The notes beneath the pieces are model-generated. The model did no database searches. It worked only from the letters and a program-made list of their open reading frames with translations, and was not told where the DNA came from. Positions 8,783-17,354 of a stretch of DNA of 64,000 nucleotides are shown in pieces. Origin of the DNA: Clostridiaceae bacterium (GTDB lineage: Bacteria > Bacillota > Clostridia > Lachnospirales > Lachnospiraceae); the NCBI GenBank assembly GCA_902362725.1, contig CABIXM010000011.1, positions 1-64,000 on the forward strand. The letters run 5' to 3'. Both the position numbers and the translations under genes were made by a program. How positions within the stretch are numbered: the stretch's first letter is position 1; every line of letters starts with the position of its first letter.

Positions 8783-9541
8783 CTACAGAATCTCGACTCC
8801 GGCCTTCTCTGCCCGTTCTCTTAAGCCCTCCGGGATCTCCCCGTCAGTGATAATATAGTCCACATCCTCCACATTTCCGAAGGTATACGGTAAAATCTTG
8901 CCGCACTTGGAGCTGTCCATCAGGATGACCTTTTTCCCGGCCCGCTCTACCATGAGCCTCTTCACCAGCATCTCATCCTCTTTGCCGCAGGTGAAGCCTC
9001 CCTGATCCGTGTAACCGGACACGCCGATGAAGGCCAGCGCAATGTTGATTCCCTGCAGCATCTGAAGCGTGCTCTGTCCGGATACGGCCTGGTTCAGCCG
9101 GTTCAGGGTGCCGCAGCACATATGGATCGTCGGCGCGGATAACCTGGAAAGCTCGATGGCCACATTGGGCGCGGTGGTAAAGATGTTCAAATCCATGTCC
9201 GGCAGGGTCTGTGCCAGCACGATACTCGAGGTTCCCGCGTCCATAAAAATGGCGCTTCCCGGCTCTATCAGCTTCAGTGCCTTTTTCGCCATCTCGCGCT
9301 TCGCTTTCATGTTGGTCTGCATACGCGCTTCCAGCTTGGCCTCGGTAGGACTGGAACCCTGTACCACGGCAATGGCTCCGCCCCGGGTCCGGGTGATCAC
9401 ACCCTCCCGCTCCAGCTTCTCCAGATCGCGGTGAATCGTCATCAGACTAACCTCCGGAAAAAGAGCTCCCAGCTCCTTTACGGTAACAGCGCCCTTATCC
9501 TGGATATATTTTCCTATGGTCTCTTTTCTAAGCAGATTCAT
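8783..9541 (-). CDS. DeoR/GlpR family transcriptional regulator
   Basis: A 252-residue DeoR-type repressor. The N-terminal winged helix-turn-helix (about 5-60, with SLMTIHRDLEKLEREGVITR) is followed by a sugar-phosphate-isomerase-like effector domain (DAGTSSIVLAQTL, FIGVSGYTDQGGFTC, LMDSSKCGK). Family members usually sense phosphorylated sugars or related metabolites. It is the first gene of the operon with E2 and E1, 65 bases before E2, so it probably represses itself and the dehydrogenase. Phased TAACA repeats around its promoter are the likely operator. Confidence 0.9.
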   Translation of the reverse strand: MNLLRKETIGKYIQDKGAVTVKELGALFPEVSLMTIHRDLEKLEREGVITRTRGGAIAVVQGSSPTEAKLEARMQTNMKAKREMAKKALKLIEPGSAIFMDAGTSSIVLAQTLPDMDLNIFTTAPNVAIELSRLSAPTIHMCCGTLNRLNQAVSGQSTLQMLQGINIALAFIGVSGYTDQGGFTCGKEDEMLVKRLMVERAGKKVILMDSSKCGKILPYTFGNVEDVDYIITDGEIPEGLRERAEKAGVEIL

Positions 9542-9554
9542 AATGATACATCCT

Positions 9555-9617
9555 TTTGTTAAGATTTGTTATATTAGCCCGGTTATCTGTAACACATCAT
9601 AACATTTTATAACATTT
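9555..9617 (-). promoter_or_regulatory. DeoR operator array: five phased TAACA repeats
   Basis: Three plus-orientation 10-bp repeats occur at 9588-9597, 9598-9607 and 9608-9617 (core TAACA). Two copies in the opposite orientation (TTTGTTA) lie at 9555-9561 and 9565-9571, again 10 bp apart. The first three overlap the -10 and spacer of the operon promoter; the others lie in the leader. Helical phasing and position fit an autoregulatory DeoR-family operator. Confidence 0.65.
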
Positions 9618-9624
9618 AAGTCAA
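9596..9624 (-). promoter_or_regulatory. Promoter of the deoR-E2-E1 operon
   Basis: Minus strand TTGACT (9619-9624), 17-base spacer, TATGAT (9596-9601). The operator repeats run through the spacer. Confidence 0.7.
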
Positions 9625-9694
9625 CGTATTTTTCACTTTTTTTTTTCTATTTTCCAGGTTTTCCGGGCAATCTCGGACAAATCTCGGACAAGCC

Positions 9695-9723
9695 TTGATT
9701 TTCCGTCCAAACCATGCTATACT
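9695..9723 (+). promoter_or_regulatory. Promoter of the queT leader
   Basis: TTGATT (9695-9700), 17-base spacer, TATACT (9718-9723) preceded by TGC. A tandem TCTCGGACAAA lies just upstream (9671-9692). Confidence 0.65.
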
Positions 9724-9729
9724 ATCGCC

Positions 9730-9840
9730 TGTTGCAAAGCCCATAAAAACAAGGTCGTACAGGGCTTGCCAGGCGGTCACCGCCTATAAATGTGCCGAGT
9801 GTTCGTGACCTTCCACTCGTAAAACAAAACTAAAGGAGAA
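9730..9840 (+). ncRNA. Queuosine-precursor (preQ1-type) riboswitch candidate
   Basis: The queT leader folds into three stems: 9734-9742 with 9762-9769 (one bulged A), 9771-9776 with 9780-9785, and 9796-9801 with 9814-9819. AAGGTC in the first loop (9751-9756) is complementary to GACCTT in the third loop (9807-9812), giving an H-type-like long-range pseudoknot. queT genes are known targets of preQ1-II and preQ1-III riboswitches. The class here is not certain; the multi-stem layout suggests preQ1-III or a variant. Confidence 0.65.
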
Positions 9841-9846
9841 CTGAAT

Positions 9847-10335
9847 ATGAAGACAAACAAGGTGCAGTTTATGACCCAGGCAGCCATGATCGCTGCCATC
9901 TATGTAGTGCTCTGCGTGGTGTTCCAGCCCATCAGCTACGGACCCATCCAGACCCGGATTGCCGAAGCGCTGACGGTTCTGCCGTTCTTTACGCCGGCTG
10001 CGGTTCCCGGCCTCTTCGTGGGCTGTCTAATCGCCAATCTTCTGGGCGGCGGCATTCTTCTGGACGTAATCGCAGGAAGCGTGGCGACACTCATCGCGGC
10101 TTTCGCCACCTACGCACTCCGCAATAAGAGCAGGTATCTGGCTTCCGTTCCGCCGGTGGTGGCCAACGCGCTCATCATTCCCTGGGTTCTGAAATACGGC
10201 TACGGCGAGCCCCTTCCGATTCACTTTATGATGGGAACCGTGGCTCTGGGCGAGATTCTGACCGCCACGATTGTGGGAACTATCCTTCTGGTAGTCCTGG
10301 ACCGTTACCGGACCGCTATCTTCAAGACAGCATAA
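9847..10335 (+). CDS. queT: Queuosine precursor transporter QueT
   Basis: A 162-residue protein with five or six membrane segments and the QueT/COG4708 pattern (QAAMIAAIYVVLCVVFQPIS near the N-terminus, then RIAEALTVLP and HFMMGTVALGE). It is thought to be the S-component of an ECF-type importer for preQ1/preQ0 or queuine-like precursors used in tRNA modification. AAGGAG precedes the ATG. The structured leader upstream supports regulation by the imported ligand. Confidence 0.9.
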   Translation: MKTNKVQFMTQAAMIAAIYVVLCVVFQPISYGPIQTRIAEALTVLPFFTPAAVPGLFVGCLIANLLGGGILLDVIAGSVATLIAAFATYALRNKSRYLASVPPVVANALIIPWVLKYGYGEPLPIHFMMGTVALGEILTATIVGTILLVVLDRYRTAIFKTA

Positions 10336-10360
10336 GCTAAGGGTATCTTGAAAAACCTTC

Positions 10361-10400
10361 GAACACTTTTCTGTTGAAAGAGCAGAAAAGTGTTCTTTTT
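10361..10400 (+). terminator. Terminator after queT
   Basis: GAACACTTTTCTG (10361-10373) pairs with CAGAAAAGTGTTC (10383-10395), followed by a run of T. Confidence 0.9.
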
Positions 10401-10432
10401 TTGCCAGTTTTTCATCGCGTTAATCTGCTGTA

Positions 10433-10462
10433 TTGACGCATTGGCACATTATTTGCTATGAT
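10433..10462 (+). promoter_or_regulatory. Promoter of the NSS transporter gene
   Basis: TTGACG (10433-10438), 18-base spacer, TATGAT (10457-10462). Confidence 0.6.
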
Positions 10463-10495
10463 TATACTTATTTAAAATAAGAGGGAGAATTCTGT

Positions 10496-11869
10496 ATGGA
10501 AAAACGTGAACGCTTTTCATCCCGGCTGGGTTTTATCCTGATTTCAGCCGGCTGCGCCATCGGACTGGGAAATGTCTGGCGCTTTCCTTATATCACCGGT
10601 AAATACGGCGGAGCTGCCTTTGTACTGATTTATCTGATCTTTCTGATCATTCTTGGCATGCCGATTATGGCTATGGAATTTGCGGTGGGCCGCGCCAGCC
10701 GGAAGTCCGCGGCCCGCAGCTTTCATGTGCTGGAGCCCAAGGGCACCAAATGGCACATCGAGGGCTATCTGGCCATGCTGGGCAATTACCTGCTGATGAT
10801 GTTCTATACCATCGTGGGCGGCTGGATGATTTCCTATATCTTTAAGATAGCTTCCGGTTCCTTCCAGGGACTCGCCCCGGATCAGGTGGGCGGCGTATTC
10901 AATGATATGCTGGCCTCTCCGGACTCCATGACCTTCTGGATGGTGGTGGCTGTACTTCTGGCCTTCGGTATCTGCAGTATGGGGCTCCAGAACGGCGTTG
11001 AACGCATCACCAAAATCATGATGTCCTTTCTGCTGATTATCCTGATCGTGCTCTGTATCCGCAGCGTGACCCTTCCGGGCGCCTCCGCGGGACTTCAGTT
11101 TTATCTGATTCCCGATTTCGGCAAAATCGTGAAAAATGGACTCGGAGAGGTCATCTTCGCTGCCATGGGACAGGCCTTCTTTACTTTAAGCCTCGGTATC
11201 GGCGCCATGGCCATCTTCGGCAGCTATATCAGCCGTGACCGCACCCTGATGGGAGAATCTGTCAATATCTGTATTCTGGACACCATCGTGGCCCTGATGG
11301 CCGGACTGGTGATTTTCCCGGCCTGCTTTGCCTTCGGGGTAGATCCGGGCGAGGGACCCGGACTGGTCTTTGTCACCCTGCCGAATATCTTCAACCAGAT
11401 GGCTGCCGGAAGGCTGTGGGGAACCCTGTTCTTTATCTTTATGAGCTTTGCGGCCCTGTCCACCATCATTGCCGTCTTTGAAAATATCATCAGCTTCGGC
11501 ATCGACCTGTGGGGCTGGACCCGTAAAAAATCTGTCCTTGTAAACCTGGTTCTGATCCTGGTGCTGTCCCTGCCCTGCGTACTGGGCTTCAATGTCTGGA
11601 GCGGTGTCGCGCCCTTGGGAGCCGGAAGCACTATCCAGGATCTGGAGGACTTTATCGTATCCAACAACCTGCTTCCCCTGGGAAGCCTGCTCTACCTGCT
11701 GTTCTGTACCAGCCGCTACGGCTGGGGCTGGGATAACTTCATTGCCGAGGCAGACGCCGGTAAGGGAATCAAGTTCCCGAAATGGGCCAGATTTTATGTC
11801 AGCTACATTCTTCCGCTGATTGTACTCTTTATCCTTGTGATGGGATACTGGCAGAAATTCGCGGCGTAA
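10496..11869 (+). CDS. Sodium-dependent transporter, NSS (SNF) family
   Basis: A 457-residue protein with 11-12 membrane helices and the LeuT-fold signature of neurotransmitter:sodium symporters. TM1 carries SAGCAIGLGNVWRFPY with the unwound Na+/substrate region; the TM6-type segment is FFTLSLGIGAMAIFGSYI. Bacterial members take up amino acids with Na+. GGGAG precedes the ATG. It is monocistronic, with its own promoter and a strong terminator at 11896-11930. The substrate is not predictable. Confidence 0.92.
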   Translation: MEKRERFSSRLGFILISAGCAIGLGNVWRFPYITGKYGGAAFVLIYLIFLIILGMPIMAMEFAVGRASRKSAARSFHVLEPKGTKWHIEGYLAMLGNYLLMMFYTIVGGWMISYIFKIASGSFQGLAPDQVGGVFNDMLASPDSMTFWMVVAVLLAFGICSMGLQNGVERITKIMMSFLLIILIVLCIRSVTLPGASAGLQFYLIPDFGKIVKNGLGEVIFAAMGQAFFTLSLGIGAMAIFGSYISRDRTLMGESVNICILDTIVALMAGLVIFPACFAFGVDPGEGPGLVFVTLPNIFNQMAAGRLWGTLFFIFMSFAALSTIIAVFENIISFGIDLWGWTRKKSVLVNLVLILVLSLPCVLGFNVWSGVAPLGAGSTIQDLEDFIVSNNLLPLGSLLYLLFCTSRYGWGWDNFIAEADAGKGIKFPKWARFYVSYILPLIVLFILVMGYWQKFAA

Positions 11870-11895
11870 ATAACAGATTGTCTTCAAAAATGAAC

Positions 11896-11930
11896 AGCCC
11901 TGGCAGGTTGTACACACACCTGCCAGGGCT
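11896..11930. terminator. Terminator between the NSS gene and the Rpn-like gene
   Basis: AGCCCTGGCAGGT (11896-11908) pairs perfectly with ACCTGCCAGGGCT (11918-11930), followed by ATTCTCTTTTC on the plus strand. It is probably shared by the convergent neighbour. Confidence 0.85.
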
Positions 11931-11942
11931 ATTCTCTTTTCT

Positions 11943-12851
11943 CTACATCTTTGCTTCAAAATCCTCCAGGCTCTCAGAACGCGCTGCGAGCTTCAGCCAA
12001 CCTTTCAGGGTTTCTTTATCATCCTGGGCTGCGATTTTTTCTTTGAGTTCTTCCGGAACTTTTCCATATTCTTCCAGTAATTCTAAAATACTCTGAATTC
12101 TCGTTTCTTTTGCCGCCCTCTCTGCGGCCTCTTCTCTTTCGTAGTATATGATGTCATCCAGTCTCATAAATTCTTCCCTCACCTCCGGTAATACTTTTAC
12201 CTTTTTGATGTGTTCATGTATCCTCTGTAACGTTTCGCTCCTGACGCAAGTTTCCGTGCTGTTCTGGAAATAGTGAAGCAATTCCCGAATCGCCGGACTT
12301 CCGCCCTTTCTCCCCTTTGTATTAAAATAAATATAACGCAATCCGTCCCGATATTCAAGCCCCGGGACTTCCAGACATTGATTCTGAAACTGATACATCA
12401 TATAGTCCTTCCCGAATGGATCGTAGGGCAGGATCGTTATCACATAGAGATTTGGCAGCTTTGTAAAATCCCGCTCGCCGCTCTCCAAGTAACGGCTGTC
12501 GATTTTAGCTTGGTAGAAACGGTTGGATTTTTCCAGACCTTTTTTGTGGTAGCGGCAGGGCTCAATGTCGTAGACGTTCAGAACCTCCGCTGTGGTCTCG
12601 ATTACTTCCACGTCCATACGGATTCCCCGCTGGTTCGGCGTGCTGGCCGGTATAAATTTCTGGGGATTTACACGAACCTTGCCGATATCCCGGTTCAGAA
12701 GCGTCGATAATATCAGGCGGCAGAATTCTTCCCCTCCCTCCCGATCGGATGCTGCTGCGTTCATCAGGAAATCGTCTATTACATTCAAGTCTTCCAGACT
12801 TCTCTTTTTCTCTTTCGTAGTCCCGTCGTTTTCTCTCCGGATTTCTTCCAT
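11943..12851 (-). CDS. Rpn-family PD-(D/E)XK nuclease / putative transposase
   Basis: A 302-residue member of the PD-(D/E)XK nuclease group formerly labelled transposases (Rpn/PF12784-like). The core shows GIRMDVEV followed by NVYDIEP as the likely D...E catalytic pair; the usual E-x-Q is replaced by IEP. A helical, charged C-terminus follows (about residues 215-300). Related Rpn proteins are DNA endonucleases that promote RecA-independent recombination. No inverted repeats flank it, so it is not an insertion sequence. Confidence 0.8.
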   Translation of the reverse strand: MEEIRRENDGTTKEKKRSLEDLNVIDDFLMNAAASDREGGEEFCRLILSTLLNRDIGKVRVNPQKFIPASTPNQRGIRMDVEVIETTAEVLNVYDIEPCRYHKKGLEKSNRFYQAKIDSRYLESGERDFTKLPNLYVITILPYDPFGKDYMMYQFQNQCLEVPGLEYRDGLRYIYFNTKGRKGGSPAIRELLHYFQNSTETCVRSETLQRIHEHIKKVKVLPEVREEFMRLDDIIYYEREEAAERAAKETRIQSILELLEEYGKVPEELKEKIAAQDDKETLKGWLKLAARSESLEDFEAKM

Positions 12852-12977
12852 TCCATCCTCTCTTTCCGGCAGCGCTGCGTAACTGCCTGTCTTACTAAGC
12901 TGTGAAAATCGTGGCGATATGCCGGGAATCTGACTGTGACTTGCTGGATACAGTTCATGACTTTTTTCACTGCTTTT

Positions 12978-13005
12978 ATTATACCGCTCCCAGAAGCCTG
13001 GTCAA
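12978..13005 (-). promoter_or_regulatory. Promoter of the Rpn-like gene
   Basis: Minus strand TTGACC (13000-13005), 16-base spacer, TATAAT (12978-12983). Confidence 0.6.
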
Positions 13006-13092
13006 TTTTTGAATTTCTACAAATTTTTCCCGGAAACGACAGGTTTCCTGTCGTTTCGACCTCCTTTTACACGCAACACAAAAGCAGGATCG

Positions 13093-13118
13093 AAAAGGCG
13101 CGGCCTTCCGGCCGCGCC
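13093..13118 (-). terminator. Terminator after the FAD oxidoreductase gene
   Basis: A perfect 9-bp GC stem (13097-13105 with 13110-13118), TTCC loop, and TTTT following on the minus strand. Confidence 0.85.
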
Positions 13119-13138
13119 CTGTTATATATCTATCTTCT

Positions 13139-14701
13139 TTATGCTTCCTTCTTTTCCTCGTGATACTCTTTCTCCGTATTCACGCTCCAGATATTCTTCT
13201 TATCCTTTCTGCCGCTCAGGATATTGTCCACAGCCTCGAAGGAGGTAGCCATGGAGTGATCCATGTTGTTGTAGCGGTGCTGACCGTTACGGCCTACGCA
13301 GTACAGGTTCTCAAAGGTATCCAGGTACTGAATCAGGTCGTCCATATGGTCATAGGTATCAAAGTAAGCCGGGTATGCCTTCTTCACCCGTTCTCTGTGG
13401 GAATCCAGCACGTCCTTCTCGCTGGTGATGACACCCATCTTTACCAGCTCGGAGATACCGAACTTCACCCACTCCTCTTCGCTCATGTTCCAATACTTAT
13501 CGCCCTCGCTGCAGAAATACTCCAGACCAATCCATACCTTGTGATCCGGATCGGAAACCAGATACGGGGACCAGTTGTTGAACACCTGGATACGGCCAAG
13601 CTTTACGCCCACGTCCTGCACGTAAATCCAGCAGTCCGGGACAATATTGTTCAGGGTCTTCAGCTTCGTCTCATTCTTCAGATTCAGCTTATCCACCAGC
13701 AGTCCCACCGTCACGAAATCACGATAGGGCAGTCCCGCCGCAATCTTGCTCATCTCTTCCGGCACATCGTTCATGCCGCCTACCAGATCCTTCACCGGCA
13801 TGGAGGAAATGAATACGTCGCCCTCGATGGTATGCTCCTCGCCGTTCTGTACATAGGACAGGCTCTGTACCCGGCCGTCCACGGTATGCAGTCTGGTCAC
13901 CTTGCAGCCCTTACGGATCTCGCCGCCCATCTTCTCTACCTCAGACGCAGCGGTCTCCCAGAGCTGGCCCGGGCCGTACTTGGGATAATTGAACTCTTCG
14001 ATCAGGGAGGTCTGTACCTGGTGCTTGTCCTGCTTCTTCGGCACCAGCTTCTGTACGTTGTCCTTCAGGATTCCCATAATGGAAAGTCCCTTGGTACGCT
14101 GCGCGCCCCAGGAAGCGTCGATCTCGCTGGGGTGACGTCCCCACAGTTTCTCGGTATAGCCCTCGAAGAACATGGAGTACAGCTTCTTGCCGAAGCAGTT
14201 GATATAGAAGTTCTCCAGGGAATCCTCCGGCTTCTTGGCTACGGCAGCCTTCAGATAGCTGAAGCCCGCCACCATGGTGGTGGCAAAGCCCATGTTCTTG
14301 ATGGTAGTCGCATTGACCTTGACCGGATAGTCGTAAAACTTCTTTCCGTAATAGATACGGGATACACGGTTACGTGTCAGCATCACCCGGTCTTCCTTCT
14401 CCGGATCCGGTCCGCCTGCCGCCAGGGGCACCTGGCGTCCCAGCTTCTTATCATCGTAGGAGGGCGCGCCCTGCAGGGGCATAATCTCGTCCCACCACTT
14501 TGTTACCCGGTCGTCCTTGGAGAAGAAACGGTGTCCGCCGATATCCATCCGGTTGCCATTGTAACGCACTGTGCGGGAGATACCGCCGATCTCCTGACTC
14601 TCCTCCAGAATCAGTACCTCGTACTCATCCGACTTTTTTAATAACTCATACGCCGCCGTTACACCTGCCGGTCCGGCGCCTATAATCACTGCTTTCTTCA
14701 T
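13139..14701 (-). CDS. FAD-dependent oxidoreductase, UGM/protoporphyrinogen-oxidase-like
   Basis: A 520-residue flavoprotein. The dinucleotide-binding motif [13 protein letters not shown] (about 8-20) is followed by [15 protein letters not shown] and GGHRFFSKD, as in the amine-oxidase/UDP-galactopyranose-mutase superfamily. The C-terminal FAD-contact segment is [22 protein letters not shown] 14701 follows AAAAAGGAG; longer in-frame versions are unlikely. It is monocistronic with promoter and terminator. It could act on a nucleotide sugar or an isoprenoid-linked sugar; the true substrate is unknown. Confidence 0.75.
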   Translation of the reverse strand: MKKAVIIGAGPAGVTAAYELLKKSDEYEVLILEESQEIGGISRTVRYNGNRMDIGGHRFFSKDDRVTKWWDEIMPLQGAPSYDDKKLGRQVPLAAGGPDPEKEDRVMLTRNRVSRIYYGKKFYDYPVKVNATTIKNMGFATTMVAGFSYLKAAVAKKPEDSLENFYINCFGKKLYSMFFEGYTEKLWGRHPSEIDASWGAQRTKGLSIMGILKDNVQKLVPKKQDKHQVQTSLIEEFNYPKYGPGQLWETAASEVEKMGGEIRKGCKVTRLHTVDGRVQSLSYVQNGEEHTIEGDVFISSMPVKDLVGGMNDVPEEMSKIAAGLPYRDFVTVGLLVDKLNLKNETKLKTLNNIVPDCWIYVQDVGVKLGRIQVFNNWSPYLVSDPDHKVWIGLEYFCSEGDKYWNMSEEEWVKFGISELVKMGVITSEKDVLDSHRERVKKAYPAYFDTYDHMDDLIQYLDTFENLYCVGRNGQHRYNNMDHSMATSFEAVDNILSGRKDKKNIWSVNTEKEYHEEKKEA

Positions 14702-14782
14702 GCAAAGCTCCTTTTTCCCAATTGTTCTCTTGATCTTCTCTGTGCTTCCTGCTCCCTTTCCGGGCAGGCACACGTTTTCTTT

Positions 14783-14811
14783 ATTGTACACGATTTTTCC
14801 CCGAATGTAAA
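14783..14811 (-). promoter_or_regulatory. Promoter of the FAD oxidoreductase gene
   Basis: Minus strand TTTACA (14806-14811), 17-base spacer, TACAAT (14783-14788). Confidence 0.55.
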
Positions 14812-14852
14812 CAGGATACTCTTTTCCAATCACTATGGTTTAAATATAAATT

Positions 14853-16193
14853 CTATTTCTGTAGCTGCTCCAATGCCAATCCGATCAGTCTATCCGCCTG
14901 ATCTGCCATAAACAGCGGAATGTTCAGCACATCATCATCCAGCTTCAGATTGTCCAATGAGAAACGGATACGGAGCCTGACCTTATCAGGGAACAGCTCC
15001 TTGAACTTCTTCATACTTCTGCTGGTTGTGTTGGCTTCGGATTTGACCTCCACGGGGAAGATGTCGTTCTCCCGCTGAATGAGGAAATCTACTTCATAAG
15101 GCGGGTTGTTCTGGCTCCAATAGCGGGGCATAACTTCAAACTGCGTAATGAAAGTCTGCAGCACAAAGTTTTCGGTTAATGCGCCTTTGAATTCCGTAAA
15201 AAGGCGGTTACCTTCGCCAAAGGCAGTGGGGGCCAGCTGTGCCAGACGACGGAGCAGTCCCACATCCACCAGATAAATCTTGAAAGCAGACAAGTCATCG
15301 TAAGCTGCAATCGGCAGACCGGGAGCTGAGCTGCGGTAAATTTTATGCACCAGACGGGCATCCACCAGCCATTGCAGGGCGTCCTCATACTCACGGACCC
15401 GCGCGCCTTCCTTGACCACTTTATAGACGAACTTCTTATTCTCTCTTGCCAGTTGAGAAGGAATGGATTTCCAGATCATTGAGATTTTCGGAAACTCGCT
15501 GAGATTAGGGTGTTTGGCGAAATCTCGCTCATAGGCTCCGATGATTCCGGACAATGCTTCCTGCATGGCAGAAACATCCCGTGCCTCCGTCCACATCAAT
15601 ACCGGCTCCGGCATACCACCGGTGACATAGTACATTTTCAGCTTCTCATACAGTGGATTAAAGAAGGCGTCAGGGATGGGTGCAAGGCTGTCCACCTGTT
15701 CCAGATACTGCGCCAGATTTTCATCCCCGTTGGCAAGCAGGAATTCCTGAAAGGTCATCGGGTCAATCTGCATAAAGTTGACCTTACCCACCGGAAAAGA
15801 GGAAGGTTTCGCCAGAGCAATCCCCAACAGGGAACCGGCGCAGGCAACGTGGTACTGCGATGCGTTCTCGCAAAAATACTTCATAGCGTTAATGACCTTA
15901 GGGCAGTCCTGCACTTCATCAAAGATGATAAGGGTTTTTTCAGGCACGATTTTTTGACCGCTTGCCAGCATAAGGTTTTGCAGAATCCGGTCCACATCCT
16001 TGGTTGTTTCAAAAAATTGCTTATATTCTTCGTTTTCGTCGAAGTTAAAGTAAGCTGTATTTTCATAACAGCGTCTGCCGAACTCTTTCAGAATCCAGGT
16101 CTTACCCACCTGACGTACGCCCTTCAGGATTAAAGGTTTACGGTAGGGAGAATTCTTCCAGGCCATCAGCTTTTTTAAAATAAATCGTTCCAT
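14853..16193 (-). CDS. AAA-type ATPase with DUF4143 domain
   Basis: A 446-residue ATPase. Walker A GVRQVGKT (K31) and Walker B TLIIFDEVQDCP mark the AAA_14 core. The C-terminal DUF4143 half shows the PD-(D/E)XK-like pattern YEVDFLIQ ... FPVEVKSE near residues 370-390. Such proteins are common in gut anaerobes, often as single genes of unknown role; the C-terminus hints at nuclease ancestry. The ATG at 16193 has AGGAGT upstream; a GTG at 16208 is less likely. Confidence 0.85.
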   Translation of the reverse strand: MERFILKKLMAWKNSPYRKPLILKGVRQVGKTWILKEFGRRCYENTAYFNFDENEEYKQFFETTKDVDRILQNLMLASGQKIVPEKTLIIFDEVQDCPKVINAMKYFCENASQYHVACAGSLLGIALAKPSSFPVGKVNFMQIDPMTFQEFLLANGDENLAQYLEQVDSLAPIPDAFFNPLYEKLKMYYVTGGMPEPVLMWTEARDVSAMQEALSGIIGAYERDFAKHPNLSEFPKISMIWKSIPSQLARENKKFVYKVVKEGARVREYEDALQWLVDARLVHKIYRSSAPGLPIAAYDDLSAFKIYLVDVGLLRRLAQLAPTAFGEGNRLFTEFKGALTENFVLQTFITQFEVMPRYWSQNNPPYEVDFLIQRENDIFPVEVKSEANTTSRSMKKFKELFPDKVRLRIRFSLDNLKLDDDVLNIPLFMADQADRLIGLALEQLQK

Positions 16194-16246
16194 CGAATCA
16201 CTCCTCACATTTTTATTGGAGTTTTATGCTTCAAAATCACACTTTT

Positions 16247-16275
16247 ATTATATGTGAAATCCATGAAAATTACAA
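16247..16275 (-). promoter_or_regulatory. Promoter of the DUF4143 ATPase gene
   Basis: Minus strand TTGTAA (16270-16275), 17-base spacer, TATAAT (16247-16252). Confidence 0.65.
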
Positions 16276-16293
16276 CAGAAATATCATACCCCT

Positions 16294-17337
16294 CTAATGT
16301 GGTAAAATCAAAGTTGGATTTTTCAACAGTGTGGCAATAACCGGGGCATATTTAGATATTCCATAATCTTCAACAATACTGGTTATTCTAGCCCCTGCAT
16401 CCTTTGATGAAGCCCCACATAAGAAAATCCTTTCATTAGCAGATCCATAATCTAATACGATAAAACGATCATGGAATATACCACCTGTCTTTTTCATTGA
16501 TATTTTTACGGATGGATATTCCTTGCAAAAATCCGTAAATTCTATATTGTGAAGTTTATTATTTCCAACATTATCACTGAATAAAGTAATATTTACTCCT
16601 GTAGGAGAATTTTTAAGATGTACCAGTGTTCTTAATCCAATATAATTATCAACAACATATATCGACGACTTTGCCTGCTTATAAATGGACTCATATACCT
16701 CATCTGCACTACTAAATTTTGCATTAAACATGAGCCATTTCTCATTATCATCTGAAACAAAGCTGTTCATCATATCAGCCAACTCAGATTTTGTCACAAC
16801 CTCCTTTAAGCCTTCTGCAACATCGGAAATCTGTTTTTCAAGAGAGAGCATATCTGAGTTGATTTTGTTAATTTCTATTCTGTTGTTGGCAGTCTCCATG
16901 CTTAACTGAAGTATTTCCCGCTGACCTATTAAATCACGATTTTCTAATATGTAATCTTTCATTTTCTTAAAGGTTCTTATTAATGCCTTGCTCTGCTTAA
17001 CTGCCAACGGTCCTTTCAAGACAGTCATCAACATATACAATCCTTGCTCTGTAAATACATGAGGATTATATCTGCTCTTACTGTTAAGATTTGCGGTCAA
17101 AAAATTTGACCGCAAATTTTCTACCTCGTCATCCGTAAGTTCAAACATAAAATCTTCATCAAATTTCTCCATATTATTTTTTACTTGTTGATTAAATGCT
17201 TTTGTAGTATAACCATATATTTCAGAAAGATCGGCATCTAAGATTACTCTTTGTCCTCGAATTTCATAAATTCTTTCTTTCAAATATTCTTCTGTAATAT
17301 CAATCACAGCAATTTCTTTCTTGCTATCTTCTGCCAT
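16294..17337 (-). CDS. ORF6N-domain protein with PLD-like C-terminus
   Basis: A 347-residue protein. An N-terminal ORF6N domain (about 15-115: RVILDADLSEIYGYTTKAFN, then HVFTEQGLYMLMTVL) is followed by a coiled-coil stretch (about 140-190). The C-terminal region (about 215-345) has the phospholipase-D-like pattern SSIYVVDNYIGLRTL ... FHDRFIVLDY. ORF6N is usual in phage and mobile-element DNA-binding proteins. The gene is clearly more AT-rich than its neighbours, a sign of transfer. GGAGGAG precedes the ATG. A perfect 12-bp inverted repeat lies in the coding region and one copy recurs in the leader. Confidence 0.8.
   Translation of the reverse strand: MAEDSKKEIAVIDITEEYLKERIYEIRGQRVILDADLSEIYGYTTKAFNQQVKNNMEKFDEDFMFELTDDEVENLRSNFLTANLNSKSRYNPHVFTEQGLYMLMTVLKGPLAVKQSKALIRTFKKMKDYILENRDLIGQREILQLSMETANNRIEINKINSDMLSLEKQISDVAEGLKEVVTKSELADMMNSFVSDDNEKWLMFNAKFSSADEVYESIYKQAKSSIYVVDNYIGLRTLVHLKNSPTGVNITLFSDNVGNNKLHNIEFTDFCKEYPSVKISMKKTGGIFHDRFIVLDYGSANERIFLCGASSKDAGARITSIVEDYGISKYAPVIATLLKNPTLILPH
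17090..17116. repeat. 12-bp perfect inverted repeat in the ORF6N gene
   Basis: TTTGCGGTCAAA (17090-17101), AAA spacer, TTTGACCGCAAA (17105-17116). The same 12-mer recurs once just upstream of the gene start. Confidence 0.75.
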
Positions 17338-17354
17338 AAAACTCCTCCATCCAT

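Noticed and set aside
8004..8858. 284-residue Cys/Arg-rich plus-strand frame
   Set aside because: Antisense to the Ala/Pro-rich linkers and lipoyl domains of E2.
11186..11959. 257-residue minus-strand frame opposite the NSS transporter
   Set aside because: Gln/Asp/Gly-rich antisense frame crossing a strong terminator; not coding.
11943..12851. Insertion sequence at the Rpn-like gene
   Set aside because: No terminal inverted repeats or target-site duplication seen around it; the protein is a PD-(D/E)XK nuclease-type, not a DDE transposase.
12785..12970. 61-residue minus-strand frame upstream of the Rpn-like gene
   Set aside because: It overlaps the promoter region and the start of the Rpn-like gene in another frame, and shows no domain.
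13160..14641. 493-residue plus-strand frame opposite the FAD oxidoreductase
   Set aside because: Antisense shadow with no recognisable motif; the minus-strand frame has clear FAD motifs, a promoter and a terminator.
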